This document shows positions 1 through 8,183 of a stretch of DNA of 64,000 bases, in pieces. The notes beneath the pieces are model-generated. The model was not told the origin of the DNA. It worked only from the letters and a program-made list of their open reading frames with translations, and did no database searches. Within the stretch, counting starts at the first letter, position 1. Each line of letters starts with the position of its first letter. A program made the position numbers and the translations under genes. This DNA comes from Oscarella lobularis (taxonomy: Eukaryota > Porifera > Homoscleromorpha > Homosclerophorida > Oscarellidae): assembly GCF_947507565.1 (NCBI RefSeq), contig NC_089176.1, forward strand, positions 1,798,001-1,862,000, read 5' to 3'.

Positions 1-1
1 T

Positions 2-415
2 ACCGGACGTGCACGCGTCGACGACGATTTCCAAAATACGCCCTGTTTTGCCCGCCACGGGATACCAAAAACCGTTGTGTCTGACAACGGACCCCAATTT
101 TGCAACGCTTAATTCAGGAAGTTCGCTAAAGCATGGAACTTTGAGCATATCACGTCGACGTCGCCCCGCTACCCACAGTCTAATGGAAGGCTGAAAATCT
201 GCAAAATGATCATGCGGAAGGCCAAGAAAGCCAACGCTGATACCAATCTTGCGTTGCTCAACTTTCGGGCAACTTCTTCGGAAACGCTGAAAGCCTCACC
301 AGCACAATTGCTCTATGGTCGACGACTTCGCACCTTACTTCCGATGAAAGAATCTCTTCTCACTCCAACGACACCACAACCGGCAACGGTTCAAACTCTC
401 AATCGTCTAAGCTAA
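2..415 (+). pseudogene. Ty3/Gypsy integrase core fragment
   Basis: This is the end of the integrase core domain of a Ty3/Gypsy-type polyprotein, which inserts retrotransposon DNA. In frame 2 the sequence shows the core motif SDNGPQF near 80-100 and a downstream YPQSNGR block near 170-190 that carries the region of the third catalytic acid; the expected Glu is not clear here. The usual helical tail ending in SPAQLLYGR follows near 300-320. An in-frame TAA at 110-112 breaks the frame and the fragment runs off the left edge, so this is a dead copy. The coding sense then moves to another frame after about 415. Family identity is clear; the element lineage is not. Confidence 0.85.
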
Positions 416-419
416 AGAA

Positions 420-917
420 CAACAGAAAGAAAGATACAACAAGAAATGCAAAGATCTTACACCACTCAAAAAAGGAGAGAATGTGAGAATGAAACTGCTG
501 GGAGAAAAGGTCTGGTCACCCGCCGTGTGCACCAAGAAGAGAAGCAATCGCTCCTACGTCGTTCAAGCCGGAAGTAAAACGCATCATCGCAATCGTTGGC
601 TGATTTGCCGTACAGCTGAGCTAAGCTTTCCAGAAGCTACAGCAGAAGAACTTGAAATAGAACAACCAGCACCAAGAGAAGGAGCACCGAAACCGACCCA
701 GGATTTGGCTCCAAAGCCCGTCGTTCCGACAACGCCGCCGGTACAGACACCGCAGCAACCTGTTCCGTCACAGTCACCTATGAAGTCGCAAACGCCGACT
801 AAAGCACCGTCTTCATTACAGTCGGTGTCTTCACCCGTCGCCAGTGCTCCAGAAGCAGCTCCAGAAGCAGCACCGCCAAGGTACTCATCCAAGGAACGCC
901 GTCTGAAAACTTGGTGA
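420..917 (+). pseudogene. Gypsy polyprotein C-terminal tail
   Basis: This continues the integrase fragment in a different frame, implying a frameshift near 415-480. The part around 470-600 resembles the small barrel domain after Gypsy integrases (KGENV, then a KVWSPAVV-like block and a YVVQ strand). After it comes a low-complexity tail rich in Pro, Gln, Thr and Ala (about 650-870), ending at the stop at 915-917. Such proline-rich tails are common at the ends of Gypsy polyproteins. No LTR was recognised directly downstream. The antisense frames over the same stretch are composition shadows. Confidence 0.65.
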
Positions 918-1202
918 CAGGAGTCGCTCTATTGCATGCCTCAATCGTCCGCCCCAGGAACTTTGTCCCAGGACTCGGCCGATTCGAAGCCCCCCGCCGT
1001 CCTCGACGGAGCAGCGTCTACACTCCGCTTCAGTTCCCTGCTGCCTCTTCCTTTTCGCAACAACACGCAGGAGTCCTGAGAAGAAGATTTCACGTCGTGC
1101 GCGTTCGCTGAACAATTGGAATGAAGACACCCGCCACCACGTGCTACACTTACGCCTTCAGCCCTGCGCGAGAGTTCTCCGCTCGCTTCCTTCTGCATGG
1201 TT

Positions 1203-1370
1203 CTCTTCGGTCTCCGATCTTCTCACGGCGCTGCGCGCTCGCTTCCTCCCTGCCAAGTCAAGCGCTCAGCCTTCCGTCTTCGCACGCAGGCCGCCGACGA
1301 GACTCTCCTTACGTTCGGCAATGCGTTCCGCGGCCTCGCAGCACAAGCGTTCCCAACAATGGAGACTGAC
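1203..1370 (+). pseudogene. Gypsy gag fragment, left part
   Basis: Frame 0 encodes a retrotransposon gag (capsid) segment: an RLRTQAADETLLTFGNAF stretch followed by GLAAQAFP, the pattern of the helical retrotrans_gag domain. Coding sense stops at 1370, exactly at the left end of a TIR element, and resumes in the same frame at 1968 after one copy of the 9-bp target duplication. The gag was therefore interrupted by that insertion. The sequence upstream of about 1200 in this frame is only weakly gag-like. Confidence 0.7.
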
Positions 1371-1958
1371 TAGCCTCGCAAGCCAGGCTCTCCCGTAGTG
1401 AAGCGTGCTTTAGAGCGTCCACTACTGGGAGAGCCAGGGCGCACTCGTCTGCGTCATAGGCCATGTGACAACCCAACTTTCCACGTGACAACCATCCACT
1501 AATTAAGTTGATCTTCCACTAACTAGGTTGCCTGGAGCTTGGTCAAACGCCGTTAGAAAACGCATCAACAACCGACTTTATAGCCTCGCAAGCCGGGCGA
1601 TAGCCGTCGTTGGTGCGCTACTAGTACAAAAGGATTGCGAGGCCAATGCGGTCTTCGCGAGACCTGGACGAAAGAAGTGCAAAAAAACTTCGTGTAGAAT
1701 GGAAGTCGCTCTTTCGGCTAGCCTCAGAAGGCACTTCCATCGCGAGGCTACAGTTCAAGCAAATTAACCAACGTGACGTCATTCAATCAAATCCAGCCAG
1801 TAACAGGCACCAAATTACAAACTTAATTATTGGATGGTTGTCACGTGGAAAGTCGGGTGGTCACATGGCCTATGACGCAGACGAGTGCGCCCAGGCTCTC
1901 CCAGTAGTGGACGCGCTAAAGCGCGCTTCACTACGGGAGAGCCTTGCTTGCGAGGCTA
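1371..1958. mobile_element. 588-bp non-autonomous TIR element
   Basis: The ends are long inverted repeats of about 137 bp (roughly 1371-1509 and 1822-1958), starting TAGCCTCGCAAGC. Just inside each end is a hairpin made of GGCTCTCCCGTAGTG and its near-complement, then the motif ACTCGTCTGCGTCATAGGCC. The flanks are GAGACTGAC (1362-1370) and GACACTGAC (1959-1967), a 9-bp target duplication with one mismatch, and removing the element plus one duplicate restores the gag frame. A second TAGCCTCGCAAGCC at 1581 and a CGCGAGGCTA at 1741-1750 lie inside. There is no credible ORF. Termini, hairpin and internal motif match the coding element at 16549-21554, so I infer it is mobilised by that transposase. 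Confidence 0.88.
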
Positions 1959-1967
1959 GACACTGAC

Positions 1968-2132
1968 CAGCACGATTTATTGACGCGCGATCAATTTCTC
2001 GACGGTCTGCGCGACGCCTCGGTTCGTCTTCGCGTCAGGTACGGAACGCCTAAGAGCTTGGACGACGCCATTCGCATCGCGTTAGAGATCAGCGCTGCTG
2101 AAATGGCCGAGCAACGTTCCGCGAAATCGTCT
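1968..2132 (+). pseudogene. Gypsy gag fragment, right part
   Basis: This continues the frame-0 gag from 1370. It shows the characteristic gag block LTRDQFLDGLRDASVRLRVR, then PKSLDDAIRIALEI. It is cut at 2133 by the left LTR of another element. A similar gag-tail sequence appears after that element (about 5540-5890), so the element probably landed in this gag, although I could not find a clean target duplication. Confidence 0.75.
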
Positions 2133-2313
2133 TGTAGTGAAGGGCACTCCGGGACATTTGTGTATTTATTAGTTAAGTGGAGGCGGCCGATGATTGGCTG
2201 GGTGTGTGTGCTAATAGGGGGAGTCTGTGCGTGTGCGAGTCAGTCTGTAGTCGAGCGCTTGTAGTCTAGTCGAGTGTGAGTGAGGTTCAATAAAACCCAT
2301 ACGAATACGAGAG
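2133..2313 (+). repeat. 5' LTR
   Basis: This is the 5' long terminal repeat of the RT-less element. It shares its start, a GGCGGCCGATGATTGGCTG block, the AATAAA signal and the ending CGAATACGAGAG with 5366-5539. Small indels between the two copies show the insertion is not brand new. Confidence 0.85.
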
Positions 2314-2341
2314 ACTGGTGAAGACAAAGCGAAATGAACGG

Positions 2342-3374
2342 CGACGGACAGAACGCGCAACCGAACGCGCAACCGAATGCGCCAGCGAACAACGCTGACG
2401 GCGGCGGGCAGAACGTGGCAGCGAACGCGCCAAATTAGGCGGCAACGCGCCAAATGCGGCGGCGAATGTGCCAAATGCGGCGGCGGCGGACGGAGGACAG
2501 CGTGTCAACGTGATACAGCGACAGGCGGCGACGCCTGACAAATTTTCGGACGGCGACTTCCAGCGATGGATCCGCCAATTCGAAGCCTGCAGCGACGCGA
2601 ACATGTGGGACTACGCCACGCGACGTCGGATGCTTCCGACATTTCTGAAGGGTCGTGCGTGGGCGATTTTCGAACGCGTGCAACGAGGCGGCGCGGCGAC
2701 GTATCAGCAGCTAAGGGACGCTCTCAGTCGTTCGTACGTGCCGGACACGCGAGAGCAGCGACGATTGGCAAGTCGGCAGCTGAGCGAGCGAACGTGGAAG
2801 ACGCACGGGTCGATCTAGCAGTACGCGCGCAAAATCGAGCGACTGTTGGACAAGGCGCTGCCAAATCTCGACGACGCGACAAGAGAAGACCAGTTGATTC
2901 AGAAATTCGTCGCCGGTCTACCTGGCGAGATTAGTTTCGAGCTGGAGGTCAATCCGGTCGATATACGTTCAACCAACGGCGGAACTGATGCTGCTTTGTG
3001 AGCGGCGAGCTGGAGATCCGACAGCGGGAATGCAGCCTCGAGGACAGAGATCGCGCAATTGGACTACGCCGCGCGTCGGAGGGATTACGACGACACAGGA
3101 TAAAAACGTCGCTGTGCTCGACCAACGGATGAAACGGATCGAAGCGATGCTGCGACAGTTGTGCGGATCGGCGATGGGTGATTCGCGCGAAAACGAAGCG
3201 GAGGCGCGACGACGACGCGAGAATCGAATGTGTTACAATTGCGGAAAGGACGGTCACCTGGCGAGGGATTGCGACGAAGGAACGACGAGAAAGTGCTTTC
3301 GCTGTGGTGAACACGGCCACATCGTGCGTCAGTGCCCGGGAAGAGACGGCGACCGAGCGAACGGAGGTGCATAG
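2342..3374 (+). pseudogene. Gag with two CCHC zinc knuckles
   Basis: This is the gag-like region of the RT-less LTR element; gag builds the particle and binds RNA. The N-terminal part is an Asn/Ala/Pro-rich low-complexity stretch. A gag helix region follows near 2540-2770 (FSDGDFQRWIRQFEACSDA, then a GRAWAIFERV block). Two CCHC knuckles lie at about 3230-3345: [14 protein letters not shown] and [14 protein letters not shown]. Stops and frame changes around 2436, 2816 and 3000 break the frame, so this copy is not a single intact ORF. The protease region follows in the next open frame. Confidence 0.75.
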
Positions 3375-4477
3375 GGACGATCGACGAAAGCGGCGACGAT
3401 ATCGTGCATTCGCGAAGAGATACGGAAAAAAATCGTCGACGAAAGTGGCCAAGTCGAAACGATCAGGTTGTTTTTGAGCTCGTTGGTCGCCGTGGGCGAG
3501 TTCGAAGGGGATCGCGAAGTTCCCTTTTAGTTGATACGGGGACCACATCGTCGCTATGCCCGATTAAGTTGATTAATAAGTTAGAGATAAGGCCCGTATC
3601 GAAGCGATTGTTGGCGATCGGAGGTGCGTCACTTCCGGTTCTGGGTCGCGTCACTGCACGTGTGACGCTAGGCAAATTCGAGAAGCTTCAAAATTTCTGG
3701 GTGACGCCCCTCGATCTAGATGGCTCCTTGCTCGGATTGGATTTTCTGGTGCCACACGAAATGAAGGTCGATCCCGGAAGCCGCGAAATGCAATGGAATG
3801 AAGGATCAGTGAAATTGACGACGCCAGCGTTGGACGAAGAAGCGAGTGCCACGCAAGGAAAGAATGTCGGATTGAAAGTGCGACCGGAATTCGCTGACAA
3901 TGACGAAGGGTCAAAATCATCGATCGACGATGCATCCGGGAACGTGCGGCGGAAATTAGGAAATGACGAACGTGGAGAGGCGAGAGGAGTGAGGAAACGG
4001 GACCGGCGCGCTAACGAGCCTACGACAAGCGAAGATTGCCGAGCGAAAGTCGTTAGGATGAGGGAAGAGCGAGATCAAGCTCTGGTCGAACTAGAGAAAG
4101 TGAAAAGGAATTCGGAAGAGAGGAATGAGCGCTTGGAGTCTAGGATTGCGAAATTGGAAGCGGAACTCGAAGCCCGGAAGTTAAAGGCAAACGACGAAAT
4201 AAAAGCTCTGAAATCGGAGCTGGAAAATCGATGGAGCGGAGTATATGAGGACGCGGTGAGAGAAAAGGAGTACTTGTCACGAATACTCAATCAAGCGGAA
4301 ACCGAACGAAAAGATGCAATTGAATCAAAGGGACGCGTGGAGAAGAGAATTGAAGACGTCGAAAAGAAGTTCGAGCAAATGCTGGGACATATGAAGAATC
4401 TTGAAATAAAAAGTCAAAAGAAAATCTTGTCGCAGGAGAACGAGGTGTTGTCGACGCGAAATAAAGGCGGCGATTGA
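3332..4477 (+). CDS. Retropepsin-like plus coiled-coil protein
   Basis: This open frame of 381 codons overlaps the zinc-knuckle end in a different frame. Around residues 60-160 it carries an aspartic-protease fold signature: [13 protein letters not shown] (catalytic DTG), an IGG turn, and LLGLDFL, the usual second hallmark of retropepsins. After about residue 190 the sequence turns highly charged and helical, with long Glu/Lys/Arg heptads typical of a coiled coil to the stop at 4475-4477. Fusion of a protease with a long coiled coil where RT should begin is unusual for Gypsy. The start is uncertain; translation may be by frameshift from gag. Confidence 0.7.
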   Translation: MPGKRRRPSERRCIGTIDESGDDIVHSRRDTEKNRRRKWPSRNDQVVFELVGRRGRVRRGSRSSLLVDTGTTSSLCPIKLINKLEIRPVSKRLLAIGGASLPVLGRVTARVTLGKFEKLQNFWVTPLDLDGSLLGLDFLVPHEMKVDPGSREMQWNEGSVKLTTPALDEEASATQGKNVGLKVRPEFADNDEGSKSSIDDASGNVRRKLGNDERGEARGVRKRDRRANEPTTSEDCRAKVVRMREERDQALVELEKVKRNSEERNERLESRIAKLEAELEARKLKANDEIKALKSELENRWSGVYEDAVREKEYLSRILNQAETERKDAIESKGRVEKRIEDVEKKFEQMLGHMKNLEIKSQKKILSQENEVLSTRNKGGD

Positions 4478-4484
4478 GGATCAC

Positions 4485-5078
4485 GTGAAAACGAAATTGG
4501 CGTTGGCAGAGGTAGATGCAAAGTGGAAAGCAGCGAAGGTCGATGCAGAACGACTGCGAAGCAAATGTCAGGCAGCGTTTTGGCGAGGTCGAAAGTCGGA
4601 GGAGACGACGCGTGGAGAGCTATGGAAGGGAGACTACCGGAAGTGGCAGAAGTGGTGTTATCGAATTCCGATCGTTGACGACGAGCGTCGAGTGGAACCA
4701 GCGAGAAACGAAAACATTATTGAAGAATTTGAAATTGTATTCGAAAATCCCCTAGCGACGGCCGGTGGAAGACGGGAAGTGGAGGAAGAGAATGTCAATG
4801 TGGATCAGCCGGTGGCAGGACCGGAAGTGGACAATGCGAATGTGGATGCAAATGATGAGCCGGTGGCAGAACCGGAACGGGAAGAAGAGGACGGAGTGAA
4901 CGACGGCTACGTGGAGGATATCGACGATGTCGAGGACGAGAGAGATGAAGCAGATGGCGAGTCTGAAGAAGAGGGGGTAGGCGTGCGCATCGATCGACGG
5001 AGGAGAATCGTCACTCTCCCGGTGTGGTCGAAGGATTACGTGTTTGAGGTCTCGAGTGACGACGAGACAGGGCAGTAA
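4485..5078 (+). CDS. Acidic ORF of the RT-less LTR element
   Basis: This ORF of 197 codons starts eight bases after the coiled-coil stop. The N-terminal third is basic and helical (KLALAEVDAKWKAAKVDAER) and looks like a continuation of the coiled coil, so a recent frameshift may separate the two. The C-terminal half is strongly acidic, with repeated PVAEPE/PVAGPE blocks and Glu/Asp runs, ending EVSSDDETGQ. I recognise no catalytic domain and assign no function. Confidence 0.55.
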   Translation: MKTKLALAEVDAKWKAAKVDAERLRSKCQAAFWRGRKSEETTRGELWKGDYRKWQKWCYRIPIVDDERRVEPARNENIIEEFEIVFENPLATAGGRREVEEENVNVDQPVAGPEVDNANVDANDEPVAEPEREEEDGVNDGYVEDIDDVEDERDEADGESEEEGVGVRIDRRRRIVTLPVWSKDYVFEVSSDDETGQ

Positions 5079-5161
5079 ACTCCTAGCTTTAGGGCGAACG
5101 AACGTTTTTGTAGTGTGTGTTTAGTTCGACCATTTATGTTAGTTAGTGTGAAGTTTGTGTA

Positions 5162-5310
5162 GTAGAAGAGTTGAGAAGTTGTAGTAGAGTCGAGAGAGAC
5201 GTAGAAGAGTTGAGCAGAGTAGTAGAGTCGAGAGAGACGTAGAAGAGTTGAGCGGAGTAGTGAGAGTCAGTAGTGACGTAGAAGTTGAGGAGAAGTCGTA
5301 GTAGTAGCCG
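5162..5310 (+). repeat. 39-bp tandem repeat before 3' LTR
   Basis: About four imperfect copies of a 39-bp unit begin GTAGAAGAGTTGAG at 5162, 5201, 5239 and 5278. They lie between the acidic ORF and the polypurine tract of the RT-less LTR element. The repeat is purine-rich (AG-rich) on the plus strand. Confidence 0.8.
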
Positions 5311-5365
5311 TCATTTGTAGTGTAGTCTGTGATCATGCGGGCGCTATGATCTTGGGGGGGAGGAG

Positions 5366-5539
5366 TGTAGTGAAGGGCACTACGGGACATTTGCTTGTTT
5401 TAATTAGTTAAGTGCAGGCGGCCGATGATTGGCTGTGTGTGTGTGTGTGCTAATAGAGGGAGTCTGTGCGTGTGCGAGCCAGTCTGTAGTCGAGTGCGAG
5501 TGTGAGTGAGCTTCAATAAAACCCATACGAATACGAGAG
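5366..5539 (+). repeat. 3' LTR
   Basis: This is the 3' long terminal repeat of the RT-less element, directly after a purine-rich tract. It differs from the 5' copy by small changes, including an expanded TG run near 5433-5450. Confidence 0.85.
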
Positions 5540-5891
5540 TGAGTCGAGCGCGGGAGACGAAACAACGACGAGCGATAGACGTGGAAGAGACGCCGACGTT
5601 ACAGTCTCACACTCGAACACCAGCGCCGCAGAATTTCACACCTCCGCTTATCGCCACGGCCACATATGCCGACGCCGTCCTGAAAACAATGGAGAAGCAG
5701 TCTTCTCTTCTTGAATCTATATAGTGCCGATCGCCTTCATCGTTTGGAAACAACGGGATATCCCTCGTTTGCTGTGCCAACCGCTACGCCCTATCAGAGT
5801 CGTCCCAGCGTGCCAGTCGCTCAACGCCGTTGCTGCAACCATAGATGTAATAAGAGGAGGATGCGCGACTCGAGGTCACGTGACGAGTTTC
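5540..5891 (+). pseudogene. Gypsy gag tail fragment
   Basis: This is gag-like sequence downstream of the 3' LTR. It has a proline/threonine-rich linker, then an RLETTGYPSF segment and a degenerate zinc-knuckle-like end (RGCATRGHVTSF). It probably continues the gag interrupted at 2133. It is cut at 5899 by a foldback element. There is more than one frame, so it is a relic. Confidence 0.5.
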
Positions 5892-5898
5892 ACTGAAG

Positions 5899-6639
5899 CA
5901 GGGATATAATAGAAGAGGGATATCTATCACGTGACGTTTTCTTCATGCAAGCAGGGTTACGCTTAGTTTGTCACTAATATATTCCTATCGTGGCGAAATC
6001 AGACGAATCATTAGACAATCGTTCCGAGACAAGGTTTACTTCGTAGCAATGCTGGTATATGTTTTTATGGCTATTTTGCGTGATTTTTTTACACCCCTCC
6101 GGCGTGCACCCTCTTGCATCGTCTTCATAGCGAATTTCGTTAGGCTGTTTCTTCAAAACCCTTCCCTTTAAGACATTAGAACACCGTCGACGTTCTCCTC
6201 CCTGAGTAGCAGCAGCCGATGCGATGCTAGAAGCGATTATGTCGCGTAAAACCGCCATGTTTGTGACATAATCGCTTCTAGCATCGCATCGGCTGCTGCT
6301 ACTCAGGGAGGAGAACGTCGACGGTGTTCTACAATGTCTTCGGAAGGGTTTCGAAGAAACAGCCTAACGAAATTCGCTATGAAGACGATGCAAGAGGGTG
6401 CACGCCGGAAGGGTGTAAAAATCACGCAAAATAGCCATCAAAAACATATACCAGAATTGCTACGAAGTAAACCTTGTCTCGGCACGATTGTCTAATGATT
6501 CGCCACGATAGGAATATATTAGTGACTAAACGGAGGCACTTTGGAGACTCCTATACGGGTACTAAGCGTAACCCTGCTAACATCAAGAAAACGTCACGTG
6601 ATACCGCGAGTTACATATCCCTCTTCTATTATACCCCTG
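5899..6639. mobile_element. 741-bp foldback element
   Basis: The two halves are nearly perfect inverted copies of about 340 bp around a short centre near 6242-6262. The outer ends read CAGGG(A/G)TATAATAGAAGAGGG. The 7-bp sequence ACTGAAG occurs directly before the element (5892-5898) and directly after it (6640-6646), a target duplication. The right arm carries about 40 extra bases near 6530-6570. ORFs in it are mirror images of each other and not credible. CAGGG ends with a 7-bp duplication suggest a P- or hAT-related non-autonomous foldback; the superfamily is inferred. Confidence 0.85.
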
Positions 6640-6649
6640 ACTGAAGCAA

Positions 6650-7250
6650 GGGTTGTTATGCATTCTTGTGTCACTAGCCCGTAATCAAGAGGGCAATCCG
6701 CTATTATTCGCCGCGTAACCTACTCTTTTCGCGGCTCAATCTGACGGCAGTCGCTCTTTCAAACGATCTTACGTAAGTACTTTCTTGCTGAAAGTACGCG
6801 TTTAGCCGCATTTCTGAGAAAACCTCCCCCGCGGGAACTGATCCCTCCTACGAAGTTATGCAGCTGTGCCAGCTAAGACCTCCGCGTTCAACATAACCTC
6901 TGTATCATCGCATACTTACAAATGGTCGTTATTTTCAATAGGAAGTTGTCTACAGACTGTAATCGCGTTGTTTTTTCGACCACCTCATTAGCACAGTCAA
7001 TGCCGAGAAAAAGCCTCTGTTGTACAAAACGAAGCCGAAAGCAATGTGCGGATTGTAATATGAGTGAAATTGGGAAATCCACTGAAATTTTCATTGTAGA
7101 GTTGCCAAAAATCAGGCGACACAGTGGCATAGAACGTACGGCGAAAGTGGATCTGTGTCTGCTTAAAAAATAGTTTGCCCGTCGGCACCTGCAGTAAGCT
7201 CGCCACATTCCACCGTTGTCCTCATCAATTTTGTCATAAATGAGAACGGC
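6650..7250. other. No gene recognised
   Basis: I see no convincing gene here. There is a small hairpin-like CTTACGTAAGTACTTTC...GAAAGTACGCG at about 6768-6800. Two ORFs of 80-106 codons on opposite strands cover 6888-7208, but neither shows a family I know and the minus frame is Arg/Cys-rich like an antisense shadow. Confidence 0.4.
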
Positions 7251-7259
7251 TAGAGGAAT

Positions 7260-7583
7260 TTGTTTGTCAGGAATGCAAAGGCAGAGTTTAAGAAATTCGG
7301 AGCCGTTGTTGAGAAATTCACTACTGACGCTAATGTTTCACCCTCTGACGTTGATGCTTTAATTACTCTTCTCGACAGCATTTATGTTTGCCCTGGAAAC
7401 AGTGATGCGACCTTTGTTCATCTTTGCAAAAGGAGCGAAGGCGTCCTGAAAAACACGTCAATGATGTTCATTGCCTATCTCGACAGGCACAGTTCCTTTA
7501 CCTTCTCTGGTGAGCATTACCAGGAAACTGTCCGGAAAAGTGACTGTCATCTACTGATATCATCTGCCAAACGGAGGTGTTGA
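7260..7583 (+). pseudogene. Unrecognised transposon-type ORF fragment
   Basis: This is an open frame of 107 codons. It shows a regular pattern (SIYVCPGNSDATFVHLCK, then an AYLDRHSS stretch, then TVRKSDCHLLI with a final Cys). I have seen a similar CPGN...TVR..C.LL layout in repetitive animal transposon proteins, but I cannot name the family with certainty. No partner domain follows and the sequence downstream is non-coding, so it is probably a relic. Confidence 0.35.
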
Positions 7584-7589
7584 CAATGC

Positions 7590-7985
7590 ACGTCGTACAG
7601 GTCGGGTTGGGTGATGGCCCGACGCCAGATAACTGTTGGGCTAGCATTCTAGATCAGCAGCAAATTAGATCAGTACGTCACCATGACGTACACCATCGTC
7701 ACAGTGACATCAGCGTAATATAAGGGCCCGTACACTTGAGATGTCCTTGCAAAATGCAAATTCTCCAACGATCGAGCGCTCACCCTTAATTGGTGTCCTA
7801 AAGTGAATCGTAATTACGAAAACATGTGATCTAATTTGCTGGCTGCATGAAATAGTGCCAGCAAATTAGATCAGCAGCGCAAGTGATCTCTGATTACCTT
7901 TCAGTAGGAGATGGGATGACACTGCCGTCATGGTGCCAAACGAGCATTGTATTTTAATTAATGAAAGTGGGTTCTAACACTTTTA
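7590..7985. repeat. Inverted GATCTAATTTGCTG repeats
   Basis: This gene-free stretch contains at least three copies of a CAGCAAATTAGATCA motif: plus at about 7656-7670, inverted at about 7806-7822 and plus at about 7858-7874. The last two form a stem (GATCTAATTTGCTGGC / GCCAGCAAATTAGATC) around about 36 bases. It may be the remains of a small MITE. Confidence 0.55.
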
Positions 7986-8183
7986 TGCTTCAGCAACGAA
8001 AAGGCATACAATTATAGACTCTGCCGACGGGCAGGTAAAATTAGCGTAATTTTCGACTAGCGAACAGAGGCAAGAGGGCTCAGCAGTAACATAAGATGAA
8101 ACGAATTGATGGTAGACCTCAATCCTTTTGCTTTCGATGCGGCGTATCTGTCCAATACTTTCCAGGCATAGCATCGAGTACAG

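Larger units (their letters stand above)
2133..5539 (+). mobile_element. LTR element with gag-protease but no RT
   Basis: Near-identical LTRs at 2133-2313 and 5366-5539 start TGTAGTGAAGGGCACT and contain AATAAA (2289-2294 and 5515-5520). A polypurine tract (GGGGGGAGGAG, about 5354-5365) sits right before the 3' LTR. A possible primer-binding site starts TGGTGAAGAC at 2316. The interior encodes gag with two zinc knuckles, a retropepsin-like domain, a long coiled coil and an acidic protein. I find no reverse transcriptase, RNase H or integrase, and the interior is too short to hold them. The layout fits a non-autonomous Gag-carrying LTR element that would need enzymes from another Gypsy. Confidence 0.85.

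Noticed and set aside
584-892. Minus-strand Gly/Ser/Cys-rich ORF of 102 codons
   Set aside because: It is the exact antisense of the Pro/Gln-rich Gypsy tail; composition shadow with no domain.
1581-1750. A separate nested TAGCCTCGC element inside the 588-bp element
   Set aside because: Ends are only partly complementary and the 9 bases outside them do not match, so an independent insertion is not supported.
2949-3548. Minus-strand ORF of 199 codons opposite the zinc-knuckle gag
   Set aside because: It overlaps the clear CCHC knuckles and protease on the other strand and is Arg/Ser-rich as expected from antisense of a GC-periodic gene.
5974-6258. ORF of 94 codons in the foldback
   Set aside because: It is one arm of a perfect inverted repeat, mirrored in the other arm; open by chance.
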